From assembly GCA_965660145.1 (NCBI GenBank), contig CBFHYX010000001.1, forward strand, positions 62,001 through 126,000: DNA of 64,000 bases, in the 5' to 3' direction. The position numbers and the translations under genes were made by a program. The notes below the pieces were generated by a model. The model was not told the DNA's origin, did no database searches, and saw nothing but the letters and a program-made list of their open reading frames with translations. Origin of the DNA: JABURQ01 sp029243145 (GTDB lineage Bacteria > Planctomycetota > Planctomycetia > Planctomycetales > Planctomycetaceae). Shown here piece after piece: positions 1 through 8,055 of this stretch (position 1 is its first letter; each line of letters begins with the position of its first letter).

Positions 1-65
1 TAGGGAATTCCGGGTGGCATGCCTTCGATATCGAACGGCTTGGTGGCGTGTTTGGTTTCGCTCAT
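1..65 (-). CDS. N-terminus of a probable POT/PTR-type peptide transporter (partial)
   Basis: Only the first 21 codons are inside the window; the gene continues past position 1. The ATG at 65..63 overlaps the TGA stop of the prolyl oligopeptidase gene (ATGA), so the two are translationally coupled. The visible protein starts MSETKHATKPFDIEGMPPGI. The stretch GMPPGIP just after a short polar leader resembles the N-terminus of proton-dependent oligopeptide transporters of the major facilitator superfamily, where it precedes the first membrane helix. This identity is inferred from about 20 residues and from context: a peptide importer after a secreted oligopeptidase makes sense. The sequence to the left is needed to confirm it. 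Confidence 0.4.
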   Translation of the reverse strand, partial: MSETKHATKPFDIEGMPPGIP

Positions 66-2260
66 CGTGTCCCTTTTGTTGTCGTCGTTGTTTCGGGCAG
101 CGTCATGTCCAGACTCTCCACCAGAAACGACCACTCGTCGGCCACTTCTTCAATGATTTTTGCGGTCGGTTTGCCCGCTCCATGACCGGCTTTTGTTTCG
201 ATGCGAATCATTACCGGTGCGTTGCCTTGGTGGCATTCCTGCAGTCGTGCGGCGAATTTGAAACTGTGTCCCGGAACGACACGGTCATCCGTATCGGCTG
301 TGGTCACCATCGTGGGGGGATACGCCGTTCCCGGTTTCAAATTGTGATACGGCGAATAAGCGTACAACGCTTTGAACTCTTCGGGATCATCGGCCGAGCC
401 GTAATCGTCGACCCAGAATCGCCCTGCGGTGAATTTGTGAAATCGGAGCATGTCCATCACGCCGACACCCGGCAAGCAGGCACCGAACAAATCGGGACGC
501 TGTGCCATCACGGCACCGACGAGTAACCCGCCGTTACTGCGTCCTTGAATGGCCAGTTTGGGTGTCGAAGTGTACTTCTCGGCGATTAACCACTCGGCGG
601 CCGAGATGAAGTCGTCGAAGACGTTTTGTTTATTGAGTTTCGTGCCGGCTTGATGCCAGGTCTCACCGTATTCACCACCACCTCGCAGATTGGCGACGGC
701 CAGAACACCACCCATTTCAAGCCAAGCAGCGCGTGAGATCGAAAAGCCCGGCGTGATGGCAATGTTGAATCCGCCATAACCGTACAGCAGTGTCGGGTTG
801 TTGCCGTCTTTCTTCAGGCCTTTGCGGTGAGTGAGAAACATCGGAATCTTTGTGCCGTCTTTGCTTTCATAGAAAACCTGTTCGACGACATAGTCGTTGC
901 CATCAAAATCGACCACTGCCTGTCGCAACAATTTGCTCTCGCCGGTGGTGATGTCGTACCGATAGATGCTGGGTGGTGTGTCGAAACTGGAGAATGAATA
1001 GAAGGTTTCGGTGTCATTCCGTTTGCCCGAGAACCCAGATGCCGAACCGATGCCGTCAAATTTGACTTCACGAACAAACTGGCCATTCATCGCGAAGACT
1101 TTGACCTGCGAGCGGGCGTCCTTCAGGTATTCGGCGAGAAAATGTCCGCCGACCAGCGAGGTTGAACGCAAGGTCTCCTCGGCTTGCGGAATGATTTCTT
1201 TCCAGTGTTCTTTTTCAGGTTGGCCCGTATCGACGGCGATCACACGGCCGCGCGGAGCATCAACATCGGTCTGAAAGTAAAAGACTCGCCCATCGTTGCC
1301 GAGAAACGAATACTCGTTCTCGAATTGGTCAATCAATTGTGTAAAGCCGGCGAGAGGTTCGGTCAAGTCGCGATAAAAGATTTGATACTTATCGTCGGTC
1401 CCTTTCCAGACAGTCAGCACTAGCCACTGCCCATCGTCGGAGACATCGGTTCCGAATCCCCATTCGGGATGGTCGGGACGTTCGTAGACCATCACATCGT
1501 CTGATTGTGGCGTACCGACGCGATGAAAGTACACCTTTTGATTCAAGTTGAGGTTTTGAAACTCGTCCCCTTCTTTCACTTCGGGATAACGATTGTAGAA
1601 AAAGCCTTGGCTGTCTTTCGTCCACTCGGCACCGCTGAATTTCACCCAATCGAGCGTTTCGTCGAGAATCTTGCCCGCTGCGATCTCAAGAATCTGAAAC
1701 TTCTTCCAGTCGGAACCTGCTTCGGACACACCATAGGCGACGTACTTGCCATCATCGCTAAAGTATGTTCCCGAGAGCGACTTCGTGCCGTCTTCGGTCC
1801 ACGTGTTGGGATCGATCAATACCTGCGGCTTACCATTCAGAGTGTCCGAAACATACAGCACATACTGATTTTGCAGGCCGTCATTTTTGTAGAAGTAGTA
1901 GCGCCCACCCTGTTTGAACGGCGAGGAGAACTTTTCGTAATTCCACAACTCGGTCAAACGAGCTTTGATTTGCTCGCGTTCGGGGATGGCGTGCAGATAG
2001 CCGAACGTCTGCTCGTTCTGTTGTTCGACCCAGGTGGCAACTTCTTTTGACTCGCGGACGTCGTCTTCCAACCAACGATAAGGGTCGGCGACTTTCGTGC
2101 CGTGATAGTCGTCAGTCTGATTGCCGGTCTTGGTTTTGGGTGAGTTGAAGGTCGGTTTGTCGGCGGCAGAGGTGGAAAGATTCATACAGAACAGGATCAA
2201 TAAGGCGTGTAGGGTTCGCTGTGCGGACCGATGATTAAGTACAGACATGGAGATTCTCAT
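62..2260 (-). CDS. Secreted prolyl oligopeptidase (peptidase family S9A)
   Basis: This serine peptidase would cleave short peptides after proline. The N-terminus carries a signal peptide (hydrophobic stretch LHALLILFCMNLSTSA ending near residue 32), so the enzyme is probably exported. The first ~430 residues have the beta-propeller character of S9A; the rest is the alpha/beta-hydrolase domain. The triad is visible: Ser575 in GRSNGGLL, Asp659 in DTDDRVVP, His693 in AGHGAGKP. At 732 residues it fits the family. An alternative ATG lies 12 bases downstream (2248). The stop overlaps the start of a probable peptide transporter, suggesting an operon for peptide scavenging. Family assignment is confident; localisation is inferred from the leader. 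Confidence 0.93.
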   Translation of the reverse strand: MRISMSVLNHRSAQRTLHALLILFCMNLSTSAADKPTFNSPKTKTGNQTDDYHGTKVADPYRWLEDDVRESKEVATWVEQQNEQTFGYLHAIPEREQIKARLTELWNYEKFSSPFKQGGRYYFYKNDGLQNQYVLYVSDTLNGKPQVLIDPNTWTEDGTKSLSGTYFSDDGKYVAYGVSEAGSDWKKFQILEIAAGKILDETLDWVKFSGAEWTKDSQGFFYNRYPEVKEGDEFQNLNLNQKVYFHRVGTPQSDDVMVYERPDHPEWGFGTDVSDDGQWLVLTVWKGTDDKYQIFYRDLTEPLAGFTQLIDQFENEYSFLGNDGRVFYFQTDVDAPRGRVIAVDTGQPEKEHWKEIIPQAEETLRSTSLVGGHFLAEYLKDARSQVKVFAMNGQFVREVKFDGIGSASGFSGKRNDTETFYSFSSFDTPPSIYRYDITTGESKLLRQAVVDFDGNDYVVEQVFYESKDGTKIPMFLTHRKGLKKDGNNPTLLYGYGGFNIAITPGFSISRAAWLEMGGVLAVANLRGGGEYGETWHQAGTKLNKQNVFDDFISAAEWLIAEKYTSTPKLAIQGRSNGGLLVGAVMAQRPDLFGACLPGVGVMDMLRFHKFTAGRFWVDDYGSADDPEEFKALYAYSPYHNLKPGTAYPPTMVTTADTDDRVVPGHSFKFAARLQECHQGNAPVMIRIETKAGHGAGKPTAKIIEEVADEWSFLVESLDMTLPETTTTTKGTR

Positions 2261-2323
2261 CAGATAAATGGGTCTCTGCCATTTAAGCGAGTCCGCGGTG
2301 CGGAAGAAAGAACCGAATCGGTT

Positions 2324-2344
2324 CTCTTTTCAGAATTTGCGCAG
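2324..2344 (+). repeat. Left 21-bp direct repeat of a cassette-like unit
   Basis: The 21 bases here recur in the same orientation at 3044-3064 with one difference (20/21 identical). The two copies lie just outside a pair of inverted repeats that surround a single gene. This could be a remnant of a long target duplication or a repeat family with composite ends. Confidence 0.7.
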
Positions 2345-2362
2345 CATGCCACTCAAGAGAAA

Positions 2363-2399
2363 TTGACGCAAAGGCGCGAAGCCGCCAAGAATCGCAAAG
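2363..2399 (+). repeat. Left inverted repeat, gcaaag-rich
   Basis: This 37-base stretch begins TTGACGCAAAG and is rich in GCAAAG/GCGAAG units. Its reverse complement recurs at 2997-3033 with 27 of 37 positions matching by eye, including the first 11. Together they form imperfect inverted repeats on either side of the gene at 2420-2953. Confidence 0.65.
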
Positions 2400-2419
2400 T
2401 TTCAAGAAGGAGTTTCAAT

Positions 2420-2953
2420 TCATTGAGGGGAATAGATTCTTAAATCTCGTTCATTGAATCGTGTGTCGATTCCAAGTGAATTCGCGATTGAAAGTACATA
2501 ATCCCATTCATCCAAATTCAATTCACACTGGGGGATCTCAAATTCAAAAGGTGTTCCCAGAGATTTGACAACTTGACCACCTTGAAAAGTTGGATCTTGA
2601 ACAACCAACTCGCGAATCAGTTCTCCTTCTCTGAAGTAAATGAAGTCATAAGAACGATCAGATTCACCGACTGAACATGCAAACAATTCATATTGTAGAG
2701 AGAGTAATTCCAGTGCTGGCCTTGTTGTCGGCATATGCCAAAGTGTGTAATACCAGTCGTCTGCCAAGAACGTCCAATCATCATTCTCAGTGATAATCGC
2801 ATAGTGGCGTAATACAGAATGTTCGTTCGATTGCGTATAAGCGTTGAGATGGAAGTGCTTGAGGAGCGAGCCATCATCGACCGCTCCATTCACCCTGAGA
2901 CATATGAAAAAAGGAGAATGCAATTTATCATGAATTATCAATGAGTCTGACAT
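2420..2953 (-). CDS. Unknown protein in a repeat-bracketed cassette (177 aa)
   Basis: I do not recognise the family. The 177-residue product looks like a genuine soluble protein: balanced composition, acidic, no signal peptide, no membrane segment, Trp and Tyr in the centre (DDWTFLADDWYYTLWHMP) and a C-terminal helix-like segment (LDEWDYVLSIANSLGIDTRF). The general pattern is reminiscent of small immunity-like or DUF6461-like proteins, but this is only an impression. Its AT content appears higher than that of the neighbours. Imperfect 37-bp inverted repeats and outer 21-bp direct repeats lie on both sides, so it may be a mobile or recently acquired cassette. No other gene lies within the repeats. 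The ATG at 2953 is the first start in frame. Confidence 0.65.
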   Translation of the reverse strand: MSDSLIIHDKLHSPFFICLRVNGAVDDGSLLKHFHLNAYTQSNEHSVLRHYAIITENDDWTFLADDWYYTLWHMPTTRPALELLSLQYELFACSVGESDRSYDFIYFREGELIRELVVQDPTFQGGQVVKSLGTPFEFEIPQCELNLDEWDYVLSIANSLGIDTRFNERDLRIYSPQ

Positions 2954-2996
2954 TTTGCGATGATTTCGATTGAGGCAGTGGAATCAACAATACTTG

Positions 2997-3033
2997 CTTC
3001 GCGAATCTTCTGCTCTTTGGGTCTTTGCGTCAA
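2997..3033 (-). repeat. Right inverted repeat, gcaaag-rich
   Basis: This is the reverse-complement partner of 2363-2399 (27/37 positions by eye, with the terminal TTGACGCAAAG perfectly kept). It sits between the start of the unknown gene and the outer direct repeat. Confidence 0.65.
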
Positions 3034-3043
3034 GAACTGACGG

Positions 3044-3064
3044 CTCTTTTCAGAAATTGCGCAG
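3044..3064 (+). repeat. Right 21-bp direct repeat of a cassette-like unit
   Basis: This is the second copy of the 21-base repeat at 2324-2344, same orientation, one mismatch (AATT versus AAAT in the middle). The distance between copies is 720 bp. Confidence 0.7.
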
Positions 3065-3230
3065 TTCAGTTGGTCGTCGTCTTGAAGTTTTTGTGATGGG
3101 AAGCGACGATCCAAACACCTTAGATAATATGCCACTCGTGCCGGCATCTCCCTCTGGAGTATCCTGTCGCATCCGATTAGTACCACTCCCGCTTGCTCGC
3201 GCAAAGTGGGCTATGTTTGGAATTGTCCTT

Positions 3231-4979
3231 ATGAATTATCGAAACCTTTTGCTGCTGATTCTGTTGGTGCCTACGTTTGCATCTGCCGAAAACTCGGAGA
3301 CTGCCAAAAAGCTGCACGCGATCTTCGAGCGGGAATGGGAATGGGCCATGAAGACCAGCCCGACTTGGGCCTCTCACTTGGGAGATTATCGCTACAACAC
3401 CAAGTGGAGCGATCAGAGTCTGGATGCTCACCGGAAGCGACACCATCACTACCAACACGTCCTCGATGAGTTGGCGCAGATTGATCCTCAAACGCTCTCA
3501 CAGACGGACCGTATCAATTTGCGGCTTTTTCGACGCGACTATCAACAGAACGTCGATGGGTTCAAGTTTGGTTGGTATCTCGTCCCTTTGACAGCACGCG
3601 GCGGTATTCAAGATCAGTCATCGACGGCCGATGCCCTCCCCTTTGAAAAAGTGAGAGACTACGAAGACTGGATTGCCCGGATGGAGGGGATCCCCGAACT
3701 GGTCGATCAGACGATGATCCTGATGGAAGAAGGGATCGCACGAAAAATTATGCCGGCGAAAATCGTGATGGAACGGGTTCCCGATCAGATCGCTCGGCAA
3801 GTCGTCGACGATCCTGAAAAGAGCCTGTTCTACAAACCGTTCCGAGAGTTTCCGGCAGACATCTCCGACGCCGAGAAGCAGCGCATTCGCGATGAAGCAA
3901 AACAGGTCATCGCCTCAGAGATTATCCCCGCCTATCGGAAGTTTCAGACATTCTTCAACGAGCAGTACCTGCCCGCCAGTTTTGACAAGCCGGGTGCTTG
4001 GCAAATTCCTTATGGCCAGGAATTCTATGCGCACCGTGCGAAGATGTTTACGACGACCGATCTCACACCGCTTCAAATTCATGAGATCGGATTGAAAGAA
4101 GTCGCCCGGATTCGTGCCGAGATGGAGAAGATCGTCAAGCAGGTGAAATTCGCGGGGACATTTGACGAATTTCTGGAGCATATGCGGAGCGATCCGAAGT
4201 TCTATTGCGACGATCAACAGCAGTTGATGAACGAGTATCAGGCGGTGTGCAAACGGATCGATCCGACCCTCGATCAACTCTTTAAGCGTCAACCAAAAAT
4301 TCCGTACGACCTCCAAGCCATCCCCGCACATCTCGCCCCCGACACCACGACGGCTTACTACCGACAACCGTCTGCCGATGGTCGCCGTCCGGGAACTTAT
4401 TTCGTCAATCTATATCGTCCCGAAGTTCGGCCCCGCTACGAAATGATGGCGTTATCACTTCACGAAGCGGTTCCCGGCCATCACTTCCAAATCGCTTTTG
4501 CGATGGAACTCGAAGGCTTGCCTCCCTTCCGTCGCTACGGCGGATATACGGCGTTCGTGGAAGGCTGGGCTTTGTATGCGGAATCATTGGGTGATGAACT
4601 GGGACTTTATGACGACCCGTATTCCAAATTTGGGCAGTTGACTTACGAGATGTGGCGAGCCGTCCGACTGGTGGTCGATACGGGACTGCACTCGCTCAAA
4701 TGGACGCGACAGGAAGCGATTGATTTCTTCGCGGCCAACACCGCGAAAGCACTCCACGATATCGAGAACGAAATTGATCGATACATCGGTTGGCCCGGAC
4801 AGGCACTCGCGTACAAGATGGGCGAACTCAAGATTCAGGAACTCCGTCGTCATGCAAAAGCCGAGTTGGGTGAGAAATTCGACATCCGTGAGTTCCACGA
4901 TGTGGTGCTGCGTCATGGAGCGGTACCGTTAGATGTTCTGGAACAACTCGTCAATCAATGGATCAGCGAGCAATTGTGA
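3231..4979 (+). CDS. DUF885 family protein, probable zinc-dependent peptidase-like, exported
   Basis: The product belongs to the DUF885 family, a group of mostly exported proteins with an HExxxGHH-type motif that suggests a metal-dependent hydrolase. The motif is visible as HEAVPGHHFQ near residue 411, followed by GYTAFVEGWALYAE, typical of the family. I place the start at the ATG at 3231, which gives a signal peptide (NLLLLILLVPTFASA) and 582 residues; another in-frame ATG lies at 3213, and the frame is open back to 2970 without signs of coding. The gene is convergent with the glycosyltransferase that follows (7 bases between stops). The substrate is unknown. It lies close to a prolyl oligopeptidase, so peptide degradation is a reasonable guess only. 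Confidence 0.85.
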   Translation: MNYRNLLLLILLVPTFASAENSETAKKLHAIFEREWEWAMKTSPTWASHLGDYRYNTKWSDQSLDAHRKRHHHYQHVLDELAQIDPQTLSQTDRINLRLFRRDYQQNVDGFKFGWYLVPLTARGGIQDQSSTADALPFEKVRDYEDWIARMEGIPELVDQTMILMEEGIARKIMPAKIVMERVPDQIARQVVDDPEKSLFYKPFREFPADISDAEKQRIRDEAKQVIASEIIPAYRKFQTFFNEQYLPASFDKPGAWQIPYGQEFYAHRAKMFTTTDLTPLQIHEIGLKEVARIRAEMEKIVKQVKFAGTFDEFLEHMRSDPKFYCDDQQQLMNEYQAVCKRIDPTLDQLFKRQPKIPYDLQAIPAHLAPDTTTAYYRQPSADGRRPGTYFVNLYRPEVRPRYEMMALSLHEAVPGHHFQIAFAMELEGLPPFRRYGGYTAFVEGWALYAESLGDELGLYDDPYSKFGQLTYEMWRAVRLVVDTGLHSLKWTRQEAIDFFAANTAKALHDIENEIDRYIGWPGQALAYKMGELKIQELRRHAKAELGEKFDIREFHDVVLRHGAVPLDVLEQLVNQWISEQL

Positions 4980-4986
4980 TAGACCT

Positions 4987-5997
4987 TCATCCCACTGAGA
5001 GGTAATCCTTGCCAATCTGATAGCCGTACTCTTGCAAGTCGGCTGAGATGATTTCTCGCCCACCATGGTTGGTGACGTAATTGAGCACAAACGGTTTGGG
5101 AGTTTGTCTCAGCCATTCGGAACCGAAGACCTCAGCGTTCTCTATTCGGCCGCCGATTTTGTTGGGGTCGATATCGATGTAGGCAGAGATCTCAACACCC
5201 AATGCCTCGATCAATCGAACTCGCTTGCGAGTCTTACGTCCCGCTCCCCAAACGACGATGGAACGGCCCAAGTTTAAACGAGGGTCACGGGTCAGATACT
5301 CGGCCCGAATTTGATCAAACGCATCTCGGGAAAACCGGGGATCATTGCGCGTCGCCCTGCCGGGGGACTCCCGCCAATCGAGGAGAACTTCCGGGACCTT
5401 CGCCATCTTGATACCGGCAGCATGTAGCCTCAGCCAGAAGTCGTAATCCTCGGGAAACAAGCCGTCCCGATAGGGGCCGTGTTGCTCATAAATCTTTCGT
5501 CGATACATGACAGAGGGGTTTGCGAGGGGTGATTCGACATAGATGTTGTCGGCAATTTCAGTGGAAGAGAGACACTCATTCTGCCAGCGAATGTATTCGC
5601 GATATCCTTCCTGTAACACTTCATCAGGAAACAGTTTTACCTGAGTGGCCAGGACATCAACATCTGGCCTGGCGTTTAGGAAACTCACCTGTTTTTGCAA
5701 GCGGGTGGGTGACATGATGTCGTCTGCATCCATGCGGGCAATCAAATATGTCTGAGTGTTTTGGTAGCCGAGGTTGATGGCCGGCACCAAACCGATGCGA
5801 CCCGGAGAAAGAATCGTCACGCGCTGATCGCTTGCTGCGAATTGAGAAAGCAGGTCCGACGTTCCATCGTCCGAACCATCATCGACGATGATGAGTTCCC
5901 AATCCTGGAGTGTCTGCCGACGGATTGATTCCAGACACTCGGAGAGTGTTTCAGCCGCGTTATAAACAGGCAGCACAATCGAACAAGTAGGAGTCAC
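4987..5997 (-). CDS. GT2 glycosyltransferase with a C-terminal nucleotide-binding-like domain
   Basis: The first ~230 residues are a family 2 glycosyltransferase: SIVLPVYNAAETL at the N-terminus, VDDGSDDGT, the metal-binding MDADD, and EDYDFWLRL. Such enzymes transfer sugars from nucleotide donors onto envelope glycans. The last ~95 residues form a separate unit starting VVWGAGRKTRKRV with a glycine-rich turn, followed by YIDIDPNKIGG, which looks like a Rossmann-type domain similar to those in sugar-modifying proteins. I infer this second domain from its pattern only. Start is GTG at 5997; no better ATG is in frame. No membrane segments are seen, so the protein is cytoplasmic. No other polysaccharide gene is adjacent. 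Confidence 0.88.
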   Translation of the reverse strand: MTPTCSIVLPVYNAAETLSECLESIRRQTLQDWELIIVDDGSDDGTSDLLSQFAASDQRVTILSPGRIGLVPAINLGYQNTQTYLIARMDADDIMSPTRLQKQVSFLNARPDVDVLATQVKLFPDEVLQEGYREYIRWQNECLSSTEIADNIYVESPLANPSVMYRRKIYEQHGPYRDGLFPEDYDFWLRLHAAGIKMAKVPEVLLDWRESPGRATRNDPRFSRDAFDQIRAEYLTRDPRLNLGRSIVVWGAGRKTRKRVRLIEALGVEISAYIDIDPNKIGGRIENAEVFGSEWLRQTPKPFVLNYVTNHGGREIISADLQEYGYQIGKDYLSVG

Positions 5998-6560
5998 TTG
6001 GACATCAATTCCAGCTTGAGAATTGCTAGTGGAATATCTCGCATCGATGAGATCTTATCTGGCTGTTTGTAAATTATTTGGAGTGATCATTTTCAGAATA
6101 CGTTGCAATAATCCTTCTCTTCCTTGGGAGTGTCACCAAGACCGTCGAGCGATTCGCGAGGAACAAGGTCGAGGGCGCAAGAAATCGCAACTCTTCGAGA
6201 GATGCCCGACAGGGCGGATGAGGAGGTGGTTCAGTCAATATTGATCACCTCCTCACCCCGGCCCTCTCCTCCAAAGGAAGAGAGGGTGGCATGCAGGTTG
6301 GCAAGATCTTCAATACTAATCGAATTTTCCAAAACCGCAGACGACTGAAATATTCCTCTGAGAAAACACGACACAAGTTCTGCTTCTATCACCGCCAGAT
6401 CGGTGATATTCTCCACAAATTCGCTCAGTATGACGGAAAAGTCAACTCCGTCATCGAAGACCTGCTTGTCAAACTCCGTTGCGTATTGATCAGAATGGCA
6501 TAATCCCCTAAAAATACGAATCGGATCTCAGTCAAATCAACCACATGGAGACCTCCACGG
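5998..6560. other. Intergenic region with palindromic element, upstream of murA
   Basis: I see no convincing gene in these 563 bases. Short open frames on both strands lack plausible starts or composition. The right part (about 6290-6540) is AT-rich and probably holds the murA promoter. The middle holds the palindromic element described separately. Confidence 0.6.
6213..6286. repeat. Double stem-loop, REP-like element
   Basis: Two adjacent inverted repeats are visible. The first has perfect 10-base arms TGAGGAGGTG (6219-6228) and CACCTCCTCA (6246-6255), extended outward by GGGC/GCCC with a small bulge; its loop contains the palindrome TCAATATTGA. The second has 11-base arms (6262-6272 and 6276-6286, one mismatch) around an AAA loop. 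The CACCCCGGCCCTCTCC portion resembles intergenic REP-like repeats common in planctomycete genomes. There is no T-tract, so it is not a simple terminator. Confidence 0.55.
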
Positions 6561-7895
6561 ATGGAGATGCTTGTTGTTTCAGGAGGTCATCCATTATCGG
6601 GGCGAGTTGCCGTCAGCGGGGCCAAGAACGCCGCGCTGCCCATCATGGCGGCGACGTTGCTGGCAGACGGTCCGGTGACATTACGAAACATTCCTCAACT
6701 TGTTGATGTGGCGACTCTTGCTCGCGTCTTGGTCTCATTGGGGATGAAGGTCCACGGAGACACTTCAGCCGCTTTGCACTTCGAGACCGTTGATGACTCA
6801 CAACAGACTGCCGATTACGAGTTGGTTCGCCGGATGCGGGCCAGTATCTGTGTCCTCGGTCCATTATTGGCCAAACGAAAGCGTGCCTGTGTCTCACTTC
6901 CTGGTGGCTGCAATATTGGACATCGACCCATCGATTTGCATCTCAAAGGCTTGCGTGCTTTGGGGGCCGAAATCTCCATTGAAAACGGCTATGTGTATGC
7001 CGCCGCAAATCAATTGCGTGGAGCCGACATTTATCTCGGCAGTGCGTTTGGCAGCACCGTCACGGGGACTTGCAACGTGATGAGCGCGGCGGTTCTTGCG
7101 GAAGGAACCACACGCATTGAAGCGGCGGCTTGTGAACCGGAAGTGATCGACCTCGGCAATTTTCTCAATTCTCTGGGTGCTCATATCGTCGGCTTGGGAA
7201 CTCCGTGTCTGACCATTGAAGGTGTCGAATCTCTCTCGGGAGGAGATTACTCCATTGTCAGTGATCGCATTGAAGCCGCCACATTGATGATCGCAGCCAG
7301 TCTGACGGGCAGTCTCATTGAACTCGAAAATGTTCCTGTGCATCACATGACGGCTGTTCTCGAAATCCTTGGTCAGGTCGGATTGAAGATTTCTCAATGG
7401 GGAGAGATTACGAAAGTGGATGGACGTGGCGAACGTTCTGCGGTTGATTTTGTGGCGAGACCCTATCCTGGAATTCCCACAGATGTACAAGCACAAATGA
7501 TGTCGTTGATGTCGGTTACCTCTGGGAAAAGTATAATTACGGATTCTGTCTTTCCCGACCGATTTATGCACGCTTCGGAGTTGACCAGAATGGGAGCACA
7601 AATCCGACGTGAAGGATCGACAGCCGTTGTTGAAGGGATCCCACGCTTGAGCGGTGCCCATGTGATGGCATCCGACTTACGGGCCTCAGCAGCGTTAGTC
7701 TTGGCGGCCTTGGCAGCAGAAAGAGAAACGGTGATCCGTCGCATTTATCATCTTGATCGTGGTTACGAACGGCTCGAATCGAAGTTGAATGCTTTGGGAG
7801 CCGTCATTCGCCGCGTGGAAGATCAACCGGTCGAGTTGCCGATGGCTCCATCGCTGGCTGAAAATGCCACGCGTCGTTCCCATCGTGCCGCTTAG
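6561..7895 (+). CDS. murA: UDP-N-acetylglucosamine 1-carboxyvinyltransferase MurA
   Basis: MurA transfers enolpyruvate from PEP to UDP-GlcNAc, the first committed step of peptidoglycan synthesis in the cytoplasm. The protein shows the family pattern from the start: GAKNAALP with Lys22 and Asn23, the RxSI..LGP segment, and the active-site loop LPGGCNIGHRP with Cys117, the residue targeted by fosfomycin. The barrel-forming repeats and the late YPGIPTDVQAQ motif are present. Length is 444 residues, some 20 longer than usual, because of a polar C-terminal tail. GGAG lies ten bases before the ATG. The gene stands alone on the plus strand. Its intact active site supports a peptidoglycan-containing planctomycete. 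Confidence 0.96.
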   Translation: MEMLVVSGGHPLSGRVAVSGAKNAALPIMAATLLADGPVTLRNIPQLVDVATLARVLVSLGMKVHGDTSAALHFETVDDSQQTADYELVRRMRASICVLGPLLAKRKRACVSLPGGCNIGHRPIDLHLKGLRALGAEISIENGYVYAAANQLRGADIYLGSAFGSTVTGTCNVMSAAVLAEGTTRIEAAACEPEVIDLGNFLNSLGAHIVGLGTPCLTIEGVESLSGGDYSIVSDRIEAATLMIAASLTGSLIELENVPVHHMTAVLEILGQVGLKISQWGEITKVDGRGERSAVDFVARPYPGIPTDVQAQMMSLMSVTSGKSIITDSVFPDRFMHASELTRMGAQIRREGSTAVVEGIPRLSGAHVMASDLRASAALVLAALAAERETVIRRIYHLDRGYERLESKLNALGAVIRRVEDQPVELPMAPSLAENATRRSHRAA

Positions 7896-8055
7896 AGCGC
7901 ATGAAACTTGCCAGTCACGTTTTGACTTGCTGAATTGAACAACAACCCAAGTAGCTGGATTCGCAAGAATTCAGACAAAAGGCGGGGCAATGTCGAACTC
8001 TCTAAACTCTTGCGAGTTCAGATACGGGTGAGGTTCAGCGTCGAACCCAAATGAA

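Noticed and set aside
6894..7661. 255-codon antisense frame across murA
   Set aside because: It lies entirely inside murA on the other strand, has no ribosome site and reads as composition typical of a shadow frame.
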